Source: Gammaproteobacteria bacterium (GTDB lineage: Bacteria; Pseudomonadota; Gammaproteobacteria; Steroidobacterales; Steroidobacteraceae). Taken from it: a DNA stretch of 56,786 nucleotides. The translations under genes and the position numbers were made by a program. The notes under the pieces were generated by a model that worked only from the letters and a program-made list of their open reading frames with translations, did not search any database and had not been told where the DNA came from. Positions 10,239-24,075 of the stretch are shown here, piece after piece; position 1 is the stretch's first letter; each line of letters starts with the position of its first letter. The stretch spans positions 1 to 56,786 of the forward strand of contig RGUL01000006.1 in NCBI GenBank assembly GCA_010027845.1, written 5' to 3'.

Positions 10239-11375
10239 ATGGCCAAGCGCGACTACTACAAAGTCCTCGATGTGCCGAGGACTGCGAACGAGGCTGACCT
10301 CAAGAAAGCCTATCGGCGCTTGGCGATGAAGTTTCACCCGGACCGTAATCCGGGTGACAAAGAAGCCGAGGAGAACTTCAAAGAAGCCAAAGAGGCCTAC
10401 GAAGTTCTCAGCGACGCGCAGAAGCGCGCGATCTACGACCAACACGGTCACGATGGCATCGCCGCGGCGAATCAAGGCGGCGCCGGTGGTCCCGGCGGTT
10501 TCGGCGGCGCCGACTTCGGTGACATTTTCGGTGAGGTGTTCGGCGATATCTTTGGCGGTGGTCGTCGCGGTGGACGCTCGCAAGTGTTTCGCGGCGCCGA
10601 TCTGCGCTATGAACTCGAGCTCGAGTTGCCGCAGGCCGTGTTCGGCCACACCACGCAAATTGAGATTCCACGCTTGATGGAATGCGAGACCTGTCACGGC
10701 AGCGGCGCTGCCAAGGGCTCGAGTCCGGTGACCTGCGACCAGTGCGGTGGCAGTGGCCAAATGCGAATCTCGCAAGGCATCTTCCAATTGCAGCAGCCCT
10801 GCAATCGTTGTCGCGGCACCGGCCGCATCGTCAAAAATCCGTGTGACACCTGTTTGGGCCAGGGACGTGTGCGGCGCACGCGCACGCTGTCGGTCAAAGT
10901 GCCGGCGGGCGTCTCGAGCGGCGATCGCATTCGTCTGTCGGGTGAAGGTGAGGCGGGTCGCAACGGCGGCCCGCCGGGCGATCTGTACGTCGAAATCAAC
11001 GTCTTGCCGCACGCGATCTTCGAGCGCGAGGGCGACGATCTATCGTGCGAAGTGCCGGTCGGATTCGCCACCGCCGTGCTCGGCGGTTCGGTGACGGTGC
11101 CGACGCTCGAGGGCGAGGTGTCGCTCAAGATCCCACAAGAGACGCAATCTGGTCGCGTCTTCCGTCTGCGCGATAAGGGCGTCAAACCCGTACGTGGTGG
11201 TGCGCGAGGCGACCTGTTCTGCCGTGTTGTGGTAGAAACTCCGGTGAACTTGACGGCCGAGCAGCGTGAGTTGCTGCGCAAGTTCGACGAATCTCTGAAA
11301 CGCGACGGTCGTTCCCACACGCCGCGCGAAGAGGGCTTTTTCGACGGTGTGAAGCGCTTTTTCTCCGGACGTTGA
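10239..11375 (+). CDS. dnaJ: Co-chaperone DnaJ (Hsp40)
   Basis: DnaJ delivers substrates to DnaK and stimulates its ATPase. The 378-residue protein has the J domain with the HPD motif (FHPDRNPGD, about 32-34), a Gly/Phe-rich region (about 75-115), four zinc-finger repeats [24 protein letters not shown] and CDTCLGQG, and the C-terminal substrate-binding and dimer domains. ATG 10239 ([10 protein letters not shown]) is the family start and is preceded by GGGAGGGG. It lies 24 bases after dnaK in the same operon. The dnaJ frame is intact, which contrasts with the broken dnaK. Confidence 0.97.
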   Translation: MAKRDYYKVLDVPRTANEADLKKAYRRLAMKFHPDRNPGDKEAEENFKEAKEAYEVLSDAQKRAIYDQHGHDGIAAANQGGAGGPGGFGGADFGDIFGEVFGDIFGGGRRGGRSQVFRGADLRYELELELPQAVFGHTTQIEIPRLMECETCHGSGAAKGSSPVTCDQCGGSGQMRISQGIFQLQQPCNRCRGTGRIVKNPCDTCLGQGRVRRTRTLSVKVPAGVSSGDRIRLSGEGEAGRNGGPPGDLYVEINVLPHAIFEREGDDLSCEVPVGFATAVLGGSVTVPTLEGEVSLKIPQETQSGRVFRLRDKGVKPVRGGARGDLFCRVVVETPVNLTAEQRELLRKFDESLKRDGRSHTPREEGFFDGVKRFFSGR

Positions 11376-11436
11376 GTCACGGCGAGCGGCGTGTAACGCC
11401 ACACGAAACGATAACGATCAACGCGGGGAGTAGCGC

Positions 11437-12240
11437 ATGCGGTTGGTGATCGTCGGAGCTTCCGGACGAATGGGTCTCGCGATCGCGCGCGTCGCGGCGA
11501 GCACCGATGGCGTGCAAATCGTCGGTGCAGTCGATCGTCCCGACGCCCCTGGCACTGGCCGAGACATCGGCGAGCTCGCCGGTGTGGGCGCGATCGGTGT
11601 GTTGCTGTCGGCCGATCTGCCGGCGGTGCTCGCCCGCGCCGACGTCATGGTCGACTTTTCGGCGCCGACCGCTACCGCTGCAAATCTCGCCGCGGCTGCG
11701 GCCGCAGGCGTCGCGGCGCTCGTCGGCACGACCGGGTTGGATGCCGCGGCGCAATCGGCGGCGAACGACGCCGCGCGACGCGTGCCCGTGATCGTCGCGG
11801 CGAATACGAGTCTCGGTGTCACCTTGCTCATCGAGCTCGTGCGTGCCGCGTCGCACGCGCTACCCAAAGATTTCGACATCGAAATCATCGAAGGCCATCA
11901 CCGTCACAAAAAAGACGCACCGTCCGGCACTGCGCTCGCACTCGGGCATGCGGCAGCCGAGGGCCGTTCGGTTTCGCTCGACTCGGTCGCTGTGCCCACG
12001 CGCACGGGTGGCGAGCGCCGGGATGGCGAGATCGGTTTCGCCGTGGTCCGCGGCGGCGACATCGTCGGCGATCACACGGTGTTGTTCGCGGGTGAGGGCG
12101 AGCGGGTGAGTTTGGTGCACCAAGCAACCGATCGCGCGATCTTCGCCCGAGGCGCGGTGCGGGCGGCGTCGTGGCTGTCCGGACGGTCACCGGGTCGCTA
12201 CGAAATGCGCGACGTTCTACCATTTAAAACAAGAGCTTGA
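11437..12240 (+). CDS. dapB: 4-hydroxy-tetrahydrodipicolinate reductase
   Basis: DapB performs the NAD(P)H-dependent reduction step of the lysine/diaminopimelate pathway. The 267-residue protein has the N-terminal nucleotide-binding motif GASGRMG (about 7-13), VDFSAPTAT, GTTGL, and the catalytic motif EGHHRHKKDAPSGTA (about 150-164) containing the proton-donor His and the Lys. The terminal GRYEMRDVL matches the family. ATG 11437 is preceded by GGGGAG. It follows dnaJ by 61 bases with no clear terminator and lies upstream of the carA leader, the order found in pseudomonads. Confidence 0.97.
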   Translation: MRLVIVGASGRMGLAIARVAASTDGVQIVGAVDRPDAPGTGRDIGELAGVGAIGVLLSADLPAVLARADVMVDFSAPTATAANLAAAAAAGVAALVGTTGLDAAAQSAANDAARRVPVIVAANTSLGVTLLIELVRAASHALPKDFDIEIIEGHHRHKKDAPSGTALALGHAAAEGRSVSLDSVAVPTRTGGERRDGEIGFAVVRGGDIVGDHTVLFAGEGERVSLVHQATDRAIFARGAVRAASWLSGRSPGRYEMRDVLPFKTRA

Positions 12241-12276
12241 ACGACTTCGTCGGCGTTTTTTCGGCGCCGAATTCCG

Positions 12277-12306
12277 TGGACAGGATCGGGGGGGTAAACG
12301 TAAAAT
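12277..12306 (+). promoter_or_regulatory. Candidate sigma-70 promoter of carA-carB
   Basis: TGGACA (12277-12282) and TAAAAT (12301-12306) are 18 bases apart. Each box has five of six consensus bases. Transcription would begin near 12313 and give a leader of about 150 bases before carA, containing the terminator-like hairpin described next. Confidence 0.6.
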
Positions 12307-12344
12307 GCTCTTCTAATCCGATAGCCGGGTTAGTCCAGGCAAGG

Positions 12345-12380
12345 CGGGAGGCGTTCGCAAGAACAACTCCCGTTTTGTTT
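12345..12380 (+). terminator. Intrinsic terminator in the carA leader (candidate attenuator)
   Basis: CGGGAG (12345-12350) pairs with CTCCCG (12367-12372), and TTTTGTTT follows at 12373-12380. It lies downstream of the candidate carA promoter and 83 bases before the carA start, so it can end leader transcripts before carA. Regulated termination in response to pyrimidines is the obvious model given carAB control in pseudomonads; the signal is not identifiable from sequence. Confidence 0.65.
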
Positions 12381-12462
12381 ATCCGGATCCCGCGTACGCA
12401 TCGGAGATTCGAAGCGTAACGGGCGAGGCGTCGGTCGGACGGCTTGCCGAGGGGAAAGGTTA

Positions 12463-13602
12463 GTGAGCGGACCTGCAGTGCTCGCCTTGGAAGACGGTTC
12501 GGTCTTCCGTGGCAGGGCGGTCGGTGCCTCGGGCACGACGACCGGCGAAGTGGTTTTCAATACCGCGCTCACGGGCTATCAAGAAATCCTTTCCGATCCT
12601 TCCTATACGCGTCAGCTCGTGACGCTCACGTACCCGCACATCGGTAACGTCGGCACCAACGACGACGATATGGAATCACGCCGCGCCTACGCTGCTGGCT
12701 TGATCGTGCGCGATCTGCCGCAACGCTCGAGCAATTGGCGTCAACGCGCCTCGCTCGGTGATTTTTTGGTGCGCGAGAACGTGGTCGCGATCGCCGACAT
12801 CGACACACGCCGCCTGACCCGCATCTTGCGCGAGAAGGGCGCGCAAGCAGGCGCCATCATTGCCGGTGCGGCGGCCGAGCGCGCCGACGTCGAGGCGGTC
12901 GCACTGGCCGCGGCGCGCGGCTTCCCGGGCCTCAAAGGCATGGATCTCGCGAAGGTGGTTTCGACCACGCAGCGTTACGATTGGGACGCAGGTTCGGTGT
13001 TTGATGCGCCGTCGCGGCCCGCCGGCGAGCCGCTGCACGTCGTCGCCTGCGACTACGGCGTCAAACACAATATTTTGCGTTTGCTGGTCGATGCCGGCTG
13101 TCGCGTCACGGTCGTGCCGGCGCAAACCGCTGCGGCCGAGGTGCTCGCGCTGCGTCCCGACGGCGTATTTTTGTCGAACGGCCCCGGCGATCCTGAGCCC
13201 TGCGATTACGCGATCGCGGCGATCCGTGAATATTTGCATACCGACGTACCGGTGTTCGGCATTTGCCTCGGCCACCAATTACTCGGCCTCGCGAGCGGTG
13301 CGCGCACCGTCAAGATGAAGTTCGGTCATCACGGGGCGAACCATCCGGTGCAAGATTTACGTACCGGCCGCGTGTTCATCACCTCGCAGAATCACGGCTT
13401 TGCGATCGACGAGGCGAGTTTGCCGGCGAATCTCGTCGCGACGCACCGTTCGTTGTTCGACGGCTCGTTGCAAGGTGTCGCGCGCACCGATCGTGCCGCG
13501 TTCAGTTTTCAGGGACATCCGGAGGCGAGCCCCGGTCCCCACGACATCGCACCTTTGTTCGCAGAGTTCGCCGCCGCCATGCGCCGGCGGCGCGCGGGTT
13601 GA
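12463..13602 (+). CDS. carA: Carbamoyl-phosphate synthase small (glutaminase) subunit
   Basis: CarA hydrolyses glutamine and channels ammonia to CarB, making carbamoyl phosphate for arginine and pyrimidines. The 379-residue protein has the N-terminal CPSase small domain ([21 protein letters not shown]) and a class I glutaminase domain with catalytic Cys in [10 protein letters not shown] (about 267), and His/Glu in [11 protein letters not shown] (about 350). It starts with GTG at 12463 after GAGGGGAAAGG. carB follows after 21 bases. Confidence 0.97.
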   Translation: MSGPAVLALEDGSVFRGRAVGASGTTTGEVVFNTALTGYQEILSDPSYTRQLVTLTYPHIGNVGTNDDDMESRRAYAAGLIVRDLPQRSSNWRQRASLGDFLVRENVVAIADIDTRRLTRILREKGAQAGAIIAGAAAERADVEAVALAAARGFPGLKGMDLAKVVSTTQRYDWDAGSVFDAPSRPAGEPLHVVACDYGVKHNILRLLVDAGCRVTVVPAQTAAAEVLALRPDGVFLSNGPGDPEPCDYAIAAIREYLHTDVPVFGICLGHQLLGLASGARTVKMKFGHHGANHPVQDLRTGRVFITSQNHGFAIDEASLPANLVATHRSLFDGSLQGVARTDRAAFSFQGHPEASPGPHDIAPLFAEFAAAMRRRRAG

Positions 13603-13623
13603 TCGGTCGGAGCGCGCGTAACC

Positions 13624-16844
<3,221 letters not shown>

Positions 16845-16845
<1 letters not shown>

Positions 16846-17324
16846 TGAAGCGAAATCCGATGACGCTGCGTGGTGCCGAGCTGCTGCGCGAAGAATTGAA
16901 GCGGCTGAAGTCAGTCGATCGTCCGAACGTGATCAAGGCGATCGCCGAGGCGCGCAGCCACGGCGATCTGTCGGAAAACGCCGAGTATCACGCGGCGCGC
17001 GAGCAGCAGGGTTTCATCGAGGGCCGCATCGCCGAACTCGAGGCCAAGCTTTCGACCGCCGACATCATCGACGTTAGCAAGCTGCCGGCGAACGGGCGGG
17101 TGGTGTTCGGCGCGACCGTCGACCTCGAAGCCGAGGACGACGGCAAAAAAGTGACCTACACCATCGTTGGCGAGGACGAGGCCGACATCAAAGCGGCGCG
17201 CATCGCCGTGACCTCGCCGATCGCGCGCGCGTTGATCGGAAAATCGGAGGGCGACGTGGTTGACGTCGCTGCGCCGGGTGGCACCCGCTCCTACGAAATC
17301 GTCGCGGTGCGTTACGAGGCTTGA
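16845..17324 (+). CDS. greA: Transcription elongation factor GreA
   Basis: GreA rescues backtracked RNA polymerase by stimulating transcript cleavage. The 159-residue protein has the N-terminal coiled coil with the acidic tip ([19 protein letters not shown]) and the C-terminal FKBP-like domain ([18 protein letters not shown]-like [15 protein letters not shown]). ATG 16845 gives [18 protein letters not shown], matching E. coli GreA. It overlaps the carB stop by one base, so it is translationally coupled with carB. Confidence 0.97.
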
Positions 17325-17346
17325 GCGACGGCCGGCCGCGCCCGCT

Positions 17347-17643
17347 TCAATCCGGGATCACGATCCGCGGCAGTTTCGGGTGCCGCAGGTAATAGAGCCC
17401 CACGTGGCCGATTCTTTGTACGAGTGCGCTGCCGGTGCGTTGCGCAATCTGCGCGAACACCGACTCACGCGCGTCGCGATCGGCGCCGCGGACCTTGATT
17501 TTGACGAGTTCGTGATCGTGCAGGGCGCGCGCCGCTTCGGCGATCACGCCGTCCGTTAGTCCGGCGTTGCCGATCAGCACCACCGGCTGCAGGGCGTGGC
17601 CGAGTCCGCGCAAGTGTTTACGCTGTTTTTCGTTCAGGGTCAT
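17347..17643 (-). CDS. yhbY: YhbY-type CRM-domain RNA-binding protein
   Basis: A 98-residue single CRM-domain protein that is known to associate with pre-50S ribosomal particles. Visible signatures are the N-terminal LNEKQRKHLRGLGH, the GxxG-type loop in LIGNAGLTDGV, HELVKIKV and LYYLRHP. It is on the minus strand, convergent with greA and divergent from ftsH. In most gammaproteobacteria rlmE lies between yhbY and ftsH; here only 134 non-coding bases separate them. Confidence 0.93.
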   Translation of the reverse strand: MTLNEKQRKHLRGLGHALQPVVLIGNAGLTDGVIAEAARALHDHELVKIKVRGADRDARESVFAQIAQRTGSALVQRIGHVGLYYLRHPKLPRIVIPD

Positions 17644-17682
17644 AGCCGCATTCTACCGCGACCATCCAGCCGCAGCGGACGG

Positions 17683-17709
17683 CTTGAAACCGGCCGGCCA
17701 CGCCCTCAT
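17683..17709 (+). promoter_or_regulatory. Sigma-32 (RpoH)-type promoter candidate for ftsH
   Basis: CTTGAA (17683-17688) is followed after 15 bases by CCTCAT (17704-17709), five of six matches to the heat-shock -10 box, within CCCTCATT. It lies 69 bases before the ftsH start. A separate TATAGT box at 17728-17733 could serve the housekeeping sigma factor. ftsH is a known sigma-32 target in E. coli. Confidence 0.6.
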
Positions 17710-17777
17710 TCAGCACCCCTTAGGTGGTATAGTCATTCCTTGGTAGCAAGGAAGCAGCCACACTCGAGGACAGGCGC

Positions 17778-19697
<1,920 letters not shown>

Positions 19698-19717
19698 TAG
19701 GCGCTGCGCGACCCGGC

Positions 19718-20569
19718 GTGTCGATCCTCCGCTGCGGTTCGCGAGAGCTCGTCCTCTCGACGCCGCTCGTCATGGGCGTGCTGAACGTCACGCCCGATTC
19801 GTTCTCCGATGGCGGTCAGTTTGTCGATCACGCAGCCGCGCTGCGCGGTGCCGAGCGCATGCTCGCGGCCGGTGCGTCGCTGATCGATCTCGGCGGCGAG
19901 TCCACCCGTCCCGGTGCCACGCCGGTTCCGGCGGATGAAGAGCTGCGGCGAGTGTTGCCACTCGTACGCGAACTTTTGAAGATCGGCGCGATCGTCTCCA
20001 TCGACACTCGCAAGCCCGAGGTGATGCGCGCTTGCATCGACGCCGGCGTGCACATGGTCAACGACGTTGGCGCCTTGCGTGCGCCGGGTGCGCTAGACAT
20101 CGTCGCCGGAAGCGACGTCGCCGTGTGTCTCATGCACATGCAAGGCGAGCCGCTGACGATGCAGCGCGAACCGCGCTACAGCGACGTCGTCGCGGAGGTC
20201 CGCGCGTTTTTGCAGCAACGCGTAGCAGCCTCGCGGACGGCGGGGATGGCAGGGGCGCGCCTGCTGATCGACCCCGGCTTCGGCTTCGGCAAGACGGTGA
20301 CTCATAATCTCGATTTGCTCCGCGGCTTGCCGACTTTGGCGGCAGACGGCGTGCCGATACTCGTCGGCCTGTCGCGCAAATCCATGCTCGCAACCTTGAC
20401 CGGTCGCGCGGTCGAGCAACGTCTGGCCGGTAGCCTCGCGCTCGCCATCGCCGCGCTCGAAGGCGGAGCGCGTATTATTCGCTGCCATGACGTGGCCGAG
20501 ACCGTCGACGCGATTCGTGTTTGGACGGCCTTTCGCGGCGACGCCACGGCAAACGATCGGGGAGGCTGA
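19718..20569 (+). CDS. folP: Dihydropteroate synthase
   Basis: FolP joins the pterin pyrophosphate to p-aminobenzoate in folate synthesis and is the sulfonamide target. The 283-residue protein shows GVLNVTPDSFSDGG (about 20-33), IDLGGESTRPGA, VSIDTRKPEVM, and the phosphate-binding end VGLSRKSML plus GARIIRCHDV. It starts with GTG at 19718, 20 bases after ftsH, and ends three bases before glmM. Confidence 0.97.
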   Translation: MSILRCGSRELVLSTPLVMGVLNVTPDSFSDGGQFVDHAAALRGAERMLAAGASLIDLGGESTRPGATPVPADEELRRVLPLVRELLKIGAIVSIDTRKPEVMRACIDAGVHMVNDVGALRAPGALDIVAGSDVAVCLMHMQGEPLTMQREPRYSDVVAEVRAFLQQRVAASRTAGMAGARLLIDPGFGFGKTVTHNLDLLRGLPTLAADGVPILVGLSRKSMLATLTGRAVEQRLAGSLALAIAALEGGARIIRCHDVAETVDAIRVWTAFRGDATANDRGG

Positions 20570-20572
20570 GTT

Positions 20573-21907
20573 TTGACGCGCAAATATTTCGGCACGGACG
20601 GTGTGCGCGGGCGTGTGGGTGATCCGCCGCTCACGGTGGACTTCGCGGTCAACCTCGCAAGCGCCGCGGCAAAGGTGCTCGCGCCGGCGGGCGGCAGCGT
20701 CCTCATCGGCAAGGACACGCGACTCTCGGGATATATGTTCGAAGCGGCGTTGGAAGCTGGTTTCATAGCCAGTGGGCTCGACGTTCTTTTGATCGGACCG
20801 CTGCCGACCCCGGGCATTGCGTACATGACGCGCCATTTCGGTTGTCGGTTCGGCGTTGTCATCAGCGCCTCGCATAACCAATACCAAGACAACGGCATCA
20901 AATTCTTCGACGCGGATGGCGGCAAACTCACGGACGACGCCGAGGCGCGTATCGAGCACGAATTGACGGGGCCGCCGAGCACGCGCTCGTCGAACGAGCT
21001 CGGGCGGGCGTCGCGCGTCGACAAACAGCGTAAGTTCTATCAAGACTTTTGCATCTCGACGCTGCCGCAAGGTTTGACCTTCGACGGCTTCAAAATCGTG
21101 ATCGATTGCGCGCACGGCGCGGGCTACAAAGTCGCGCCGCGCATCCTCACCGATCTGGGTGCCGAAATCGTGCCGATCGGCTGCTCGCCGAACGGGCGCA
21201 ACATCAATTCGGGCTGCGGCTCGACGGCACCGCAACTGCTGCAACTCACTGTGCCGGGCGTACGCGCGCAAGTCGGTATCGCGCTCGACGGCGATGGCGA
21301 TCGCTTGGTGATGGTCGATCATCTCGGCCGCAAGGTCGACGGCGATCAATTGTTGTACGTGATCGCCAAAGCGCGACACGAGGCGGGCACTCTACGTGGG
21401 CCGGTGGTCGGCACTTTGATGTCTAACTTCGGTCTCGAGCGCGAGTTGCGTCGTCTCGGCATCGGCTTCGAACGGGCCGCGGTCGGCGATCGTTACGTGC
21501 TCGCGCGCTTGCGCGAAACGGGCGGCACCTTAGGGGGCGAAACCTCCGGGCATTTGCTGACGCTCGATTTGACGTCGACCGGCGACGCGATGATCGCCGC
21601 ATTGCAGGTGCTCGCCGTGATGCGTCAGACCGGGCGTTCACTCGCCGAGCTCACCGCCGGTTTGCAACTGCTGCCGCAAGTGATGGTGAACGTGAAAGTC
21701 GCACGACGTTTCGATCCGACCAAAACCCCGGCGATCGAAAATGCGCGACTCGCCGCGGTCCAAAAACTCGGTGATCGCGGGCGTATCGTGTTGCGCGCCT
21801 CGGGCACCGAGCCGCTGATACGCGTGATGGTCGAGGCCGAAGATCATCGCGAGGCCGAGTCGCTGGCCAATTCGCTCGCCGAAGTCGTCGCTGCTGCAGG
21901 GGCTTGA
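20573..21907 (+). CDS. glmM: Phosphoglucosamine mutase
   Basis: GlmM converts glucosamine-6-phosphate to glucosamine-1-phosphate for peptidoglycan and LPS. The 444-residue protein has the N-terminal KYFGTDGVRG, the phosphoserine loop ISASHNQYQDNG (Ser at about 100), the metal-binding DGDGDR and the C-terminal phosphate site RASGTEPLIRVMVE. The start is TTG at 20573, chosen because it gives MTRKYFGTDG, right at the family N-terminus, and GGGAGG lies upstream. It overlaps no gene but is three bases from folP. Confidence 0.97.
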   Translation: MTRKYFGTDGVRGRVGDPPLTVDFAVNLASAAAKVLAPAGGSVLIGKDTRLSGYMFEAALEAGFIASGLDVLLIGPLPTPGIAYMTRHFGCRFGVVISASHNQYQDNGIKFFDADGGKLTDDAEARIEHELTGPPSTRSSNELGRASRVDKQRKFYQDFCISTLPQGLTFDGFKIVIDCAHGAGYKVAPRILTDLGAEIVPIGCSPNGRNINSGCGSTAPQLLQLTVPGVRAQVGIALDGDGDRLVMVDHLGRKVDGDQLLYVIAKARHEAGTLRGPVVGTLMSNFGLERELRRLGIGFERAAVGDRYVLARLRETGGTLGGETSGHLLTLDLTSTGDAMIAALQVLAVMRQTGRSLAELTAGLQLLPQVMVNVKVARRFDPTKTPAIENARLAAVQKLGDRGRIVLRASGTEPLIRVMVEAEDHREAESLANSLAEVVAAAGA

Positions 21908-21909
21908 TC

Positions 21910-22683
21910 GTGCGTAAACCGCTCGTCGCCGGCAATTGGAAAATGCATGGCTCGCATGCGACTAACGCCGCGCTCGTCGGCGGTATCGCGACGGGTCTGG
22001 CCCGTGACGCGCAACTCGCCGCGCATTGCGACGTCGCGATCTTCCCGACGTTCGTGCACCTCGAGTCGGTCGCGGCACTCGCGGCGGCGACGCCGATCGC
22101 TTTGGGTGCGCAGGATTGTTGTGCCGAACACGGCCCCGGTGCGTACACGGGCGAGGTCGCGGCGAGCAGCCTGCAGGAACTCGGTTGTCGATATGTGCTC
22201 GTCGGCCATTCGGAGCGGCGGGCGCTCTATGGCGAGAGCGACGAGCTCGTTGCGCGGAAGTTCTTGGCGGCGCAGGCGGCGGGCCTGGTGCCGGTGCTCT
22301 GTGTCGGCGAAACGCTGGCGGAGCGCGACCGGGACGAGACCCATGCGGTCGTCGCGCGGCAACTCGGTGCGGTGCTCGAGCGGGCAGGAGTGGCCGCACT
22401 TGCGCGAGCGGTCGTCGCCTACGAGCCGGTCTGGGCGATCGGTACCGGCCGCACGGCGACCCCGGAGCAGGCGCAAGACGTCCACGCCTTCGTCCGTGGG
22501 CGGATAGCGGCCCTTGATGGTAATATTGCCGGCTCGGTGAGGCTCCTTTACGGGGGCAGCGTCAAGGCGTCCAACGCGCTCGAGCTCTGCTCGATGCCCG
22601 ACGTCGATGGCGGCCTGGTAGGCGGCGCCTCGCTGAACGCGGAAGAATTCGTCGCCATCGTGGCGGCAGCCGCACGGAAGTGA
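21910..22683 (+). CDS. tpiA: Triosephosphate isomerase
   Basis: TpiA interconverts dihydroxyacetone phosphate and glyceraldehyde-3-phosphate. From GTG 21910 the protein has 257 residues and begins RKPLVAGNWKMHG, with catalytic Lys at 11. The catalytic His lies in VLVGHSERR (about 97) and the Glu in AYEPVWAIGTG (about 170); the phosphate-binding GGSVK and GGASL close the barrel. A TTG at 21904 overlapping the glmM stop is an alternative. GTG 21910 fits family length and has AGGGG eight bases upstream. Confidence 0.96.
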   Translation: MRKPLVAGNWKMHGSHATNAALVGGIATGLARDAQLAAHCDVAIFPTFVHLESVAALAAATPIALGAQDCCAEHGPGAYTGEVAASSLQELGCRYVLVGHSERRALYGESDELVARKFLAAQAAGLVPVLCVGETLAERDRDETHAVVARQLGAVLERAGVAALARAVVAYEPVWAIGTGRTATPEQAQDVHAFVRGRIAALDGNIAGSVRLLYGGSVKASNALELCSMPDVDGGLVGGASLNAEEFVAIVAAAARK

Positions 22684-22690
22684 GTCTCGA

Positions 22691-23002
22691 ATGCTGTTGA
22701 CCGCTCTCACCATTTTGCAGGTGTTCGTCTCGTTGGCGATCGTGGCGCTCGTGCTTTTGCAGCGCGGCCGCGGTGCCGAGGCGGGCGCAGGGTTCGGCGC
22801 CGGTGCCTCCGGCAGTGTGTTCGGTGCGCGCGGTGCGACCACCGGACTGTCGCGGTCGACGGCGGTGCTCGCCGCGATCTTCATGCTCAACAGCCTCGCG
22901 CTCGCTTGGATCGGCGCTCGCCCTGCGAGTGACGCGCCGGCCGGGCTGCTCGAACCGGCGCAGAAAACCGCTCCGGCGCCGGCGCCTGCGCCGCAGCGCT
23001 GA
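22691..23002 (+). CDS. secG: Preprotein translocase subunit SecG
   Basis: SecG is the small membrane subunit of SecYEG. The 103-residue protein has two membrane helices (about 3-22 and 57-76), separated by a loop with the family motif LLQRGRGAEAGAGFG and GASGSVFGARG. The C-terminus is an Ala/Pro-rich tail. It lies eight bases after tpiA and 24 bases before tRNA-Leu, the common secG-tRNA-Leu order. Confidence 0.95.
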   Translation: MLLTALTILQVFVSLAIVALVLLQRGRGAEAGAGFGAGASGSVFGARGATTGLSRSTAVLAAIFMLNSLALAWIGARPASDAPAGLLEPAQKTAPAPAPAPQR

Positions 23003-23026
23003 AGACCGGAAAGCGAATCGTTTTAA

Positions 23027-23111
23027 GCGGACGTGGTGGAATTGGTAGACACACTAGCTTGAGGGGCTAGCGCCGCAAGGTATGGGAGTTCGAGTCTCCC
23101 CGTCCGCACCA
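23027..23111 (+). tRNA. leuU: tRNA-Leu (GAG)
   Basis: The 85-base gene folds as a class II tRNA with a long variable arm. The acceptor GCGGACG pairs with CGTCCGC, discriminator A and CCA are encoded. The anticodon stem CTAGC/GCTAG encloses loop TTGAGGG with anticodon GAG at 23061-23063, reading CUC/CUU. The T arm is GGGAG-TTCGAGT-CTCCC. It corresponds in anticodon and location to E. coli leuU next to secG. Confidence 0.97.
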
Positions 23112-23129
23112 ATCTGAATCGATCTCCTG

Positions 23130-23142
23130 TACAATTCGCGCC
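23130..23142 (+). promoter_or_regulatory. Candidate -10 box and GC-rich discriminator upstream of nuoA
   Basis: TACAAT (23130-23135), preceded by TG, is followed directly by TCGCGCC. No -35 box is recognisable because that region is the tRNA 3' end. nuoA starts 55 bases downstream of this element. Co-transcription from tRNA-Leu or secG is an alternative source of nuo mRNA. Confidence 0.35.
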
Positions 23143-23197
23143 GCTTGAGACACGGGGGTCTGCGGCCTTTCGTTGCGGTCGTGTCGGGGCTTGATCG

Positions 23198-23566
23198 ATG
23201 CTTTCGAATTACCTGCCAGCGCTGATTTTTTTGATCATCGCGACCGGCTTGGCTGCCGTGTTGTTGCTGCTCGGAACCGGTCTCGGTCGGTTCTTTTCGC
23301 AGTCGCCGAACGATCCCGAAAAACTGTCCTCGTACGAATGCGGCTTCGAGGCATTCGAAGATTCGCGCACCAAATTCGACGTCCGTTACTACCTCGTCGC
23401 GATTCTGTTCATCGTCTTTGATCTCGAAATCGCGTTCCTGTTTCCCTGGGCCGTCGCACTCAAGTCGATCGGCGGTGCGGGCTTGATCGCAATGGGCATT
23501 TTCCTCGGCATTTTGATCGTCGGCTTCATCTACGAATGGAAGCGGGGAGCGCTCGAGTGGGATTAG
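23198..23566 (+). CDS. nuoA: NADH-quinone oxidoreductase subunit A
   Basis: NuoA is a small membrane subunit of complex I near the quinone site. The 122-residue protein has three hydrophobic helices (about 5-27, 65-85, 91-111) and the conserved loop [32 protein letters not shown], seen as [16 protein letters not shown] and [11 protein letters not shown]. It is the first gene of the complete nuoA-N series and overlaps nuoB by ten bases. Confidence 0.97.
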   Translation: MLSNYLPALIFLIIATGLAAVLLLLGTGLGRFFSQSPNDPEKLSSYECGFEAFEDSRTKFDVRYYLVAILFIVFDLEIAFLFPWAVALKSIGGAGLIAMGIFLGILIVGFIYEWKRGALEWD

Positions 23567-24051
23567 CGGAAGCGGCGCCGCAGGAGGGATTCGCGCAGCG
23601 CGGTTTCCTCGTCACCGGCGTGGACAATCTCGTGAACTGGGCGCGCACTGGGTCTTTATGGCCCATGACGTTCGGTCTGGCGTGTTGCGCGGTCGAAATG
23701 ATGCATGCCGGTGCCTCGCGTTACGACCTCGATCGTTTCGGAGTGGTGTTTCGTCCGAGTCCGCGGCAGTCCGACGTCATGATCGTCGCCGGCACGCTGG
23801 TCAATAAAATGGCGCCGGCGTTGCGCAAGGTCTACGACCAAATGGCCGAGCCACGTTGGGTGATCTCGATGGGCTCCTGCGCGAACGGCGGTGGCTACTA
23901 CCACTATTCCTATGCCGTCGTGCGTGGCTGCGATCGCATCGTGCCGGTCGACGTGTACGTCCCCGGTTGCCCGCCCACCGCCGAAGCTCTGCTCTACGGC
24001 ATCATCCAACTGCAAAAGAAAATCGCGCGCACCAGTACGGTGGCGCGCTGA
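23557..24051 (+). CDS. nuoB: NADH-quinone oxidoreductase subunit B
   Basis: NuoB carries the terminal 4Fe-4S cluster N2 that passes electrons to quinone. The 164-residue protein has the N2 ligands in LACCAVEMM (adjacent cysteines), MGSCANGGG and [10 protein letters not shown] chose GTG 23557 because GGGGAG lies just upstream and the family N-terminus begins with [12 protein letters not shown]; another in-frame ATG at 23536 lies inside the nuoA coding end. It overlaps nuoA by ten bases, suggesting coupled translation. Confidence 0.95.
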   Translation: MGLAEAAPQEGFAQRGFLVTGVDNLVNWARTGSLWPMTFGLACCAVEMMHAGASRYDLDRFGVVFRPSPRQSDVMIVAGTLVNKMAPALRKVYDQMAEPRWVISMGSCANGGGYYHYSYAVVRGCDRIVPVDVYVPGCPPTAEALLYGIIQLQKKIARTSTVAR

Positions 24052-24075
24052 CGCCTCGGTCGGAGTCTTTCAATC

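Noticed and set aside
12305-12316. Mini-frame ATG CTC TTC TAA as a carA leader peptide
   Set aside because: It overlaps the candidate -10 box, so it would lie upstream of the transcript start.
23112-23197. Integration site or mobile element at tRNA-Leu
   Set aside because: No repeated tRNA 3' end, integrase or composition change is seen; nuo genes follow directly.
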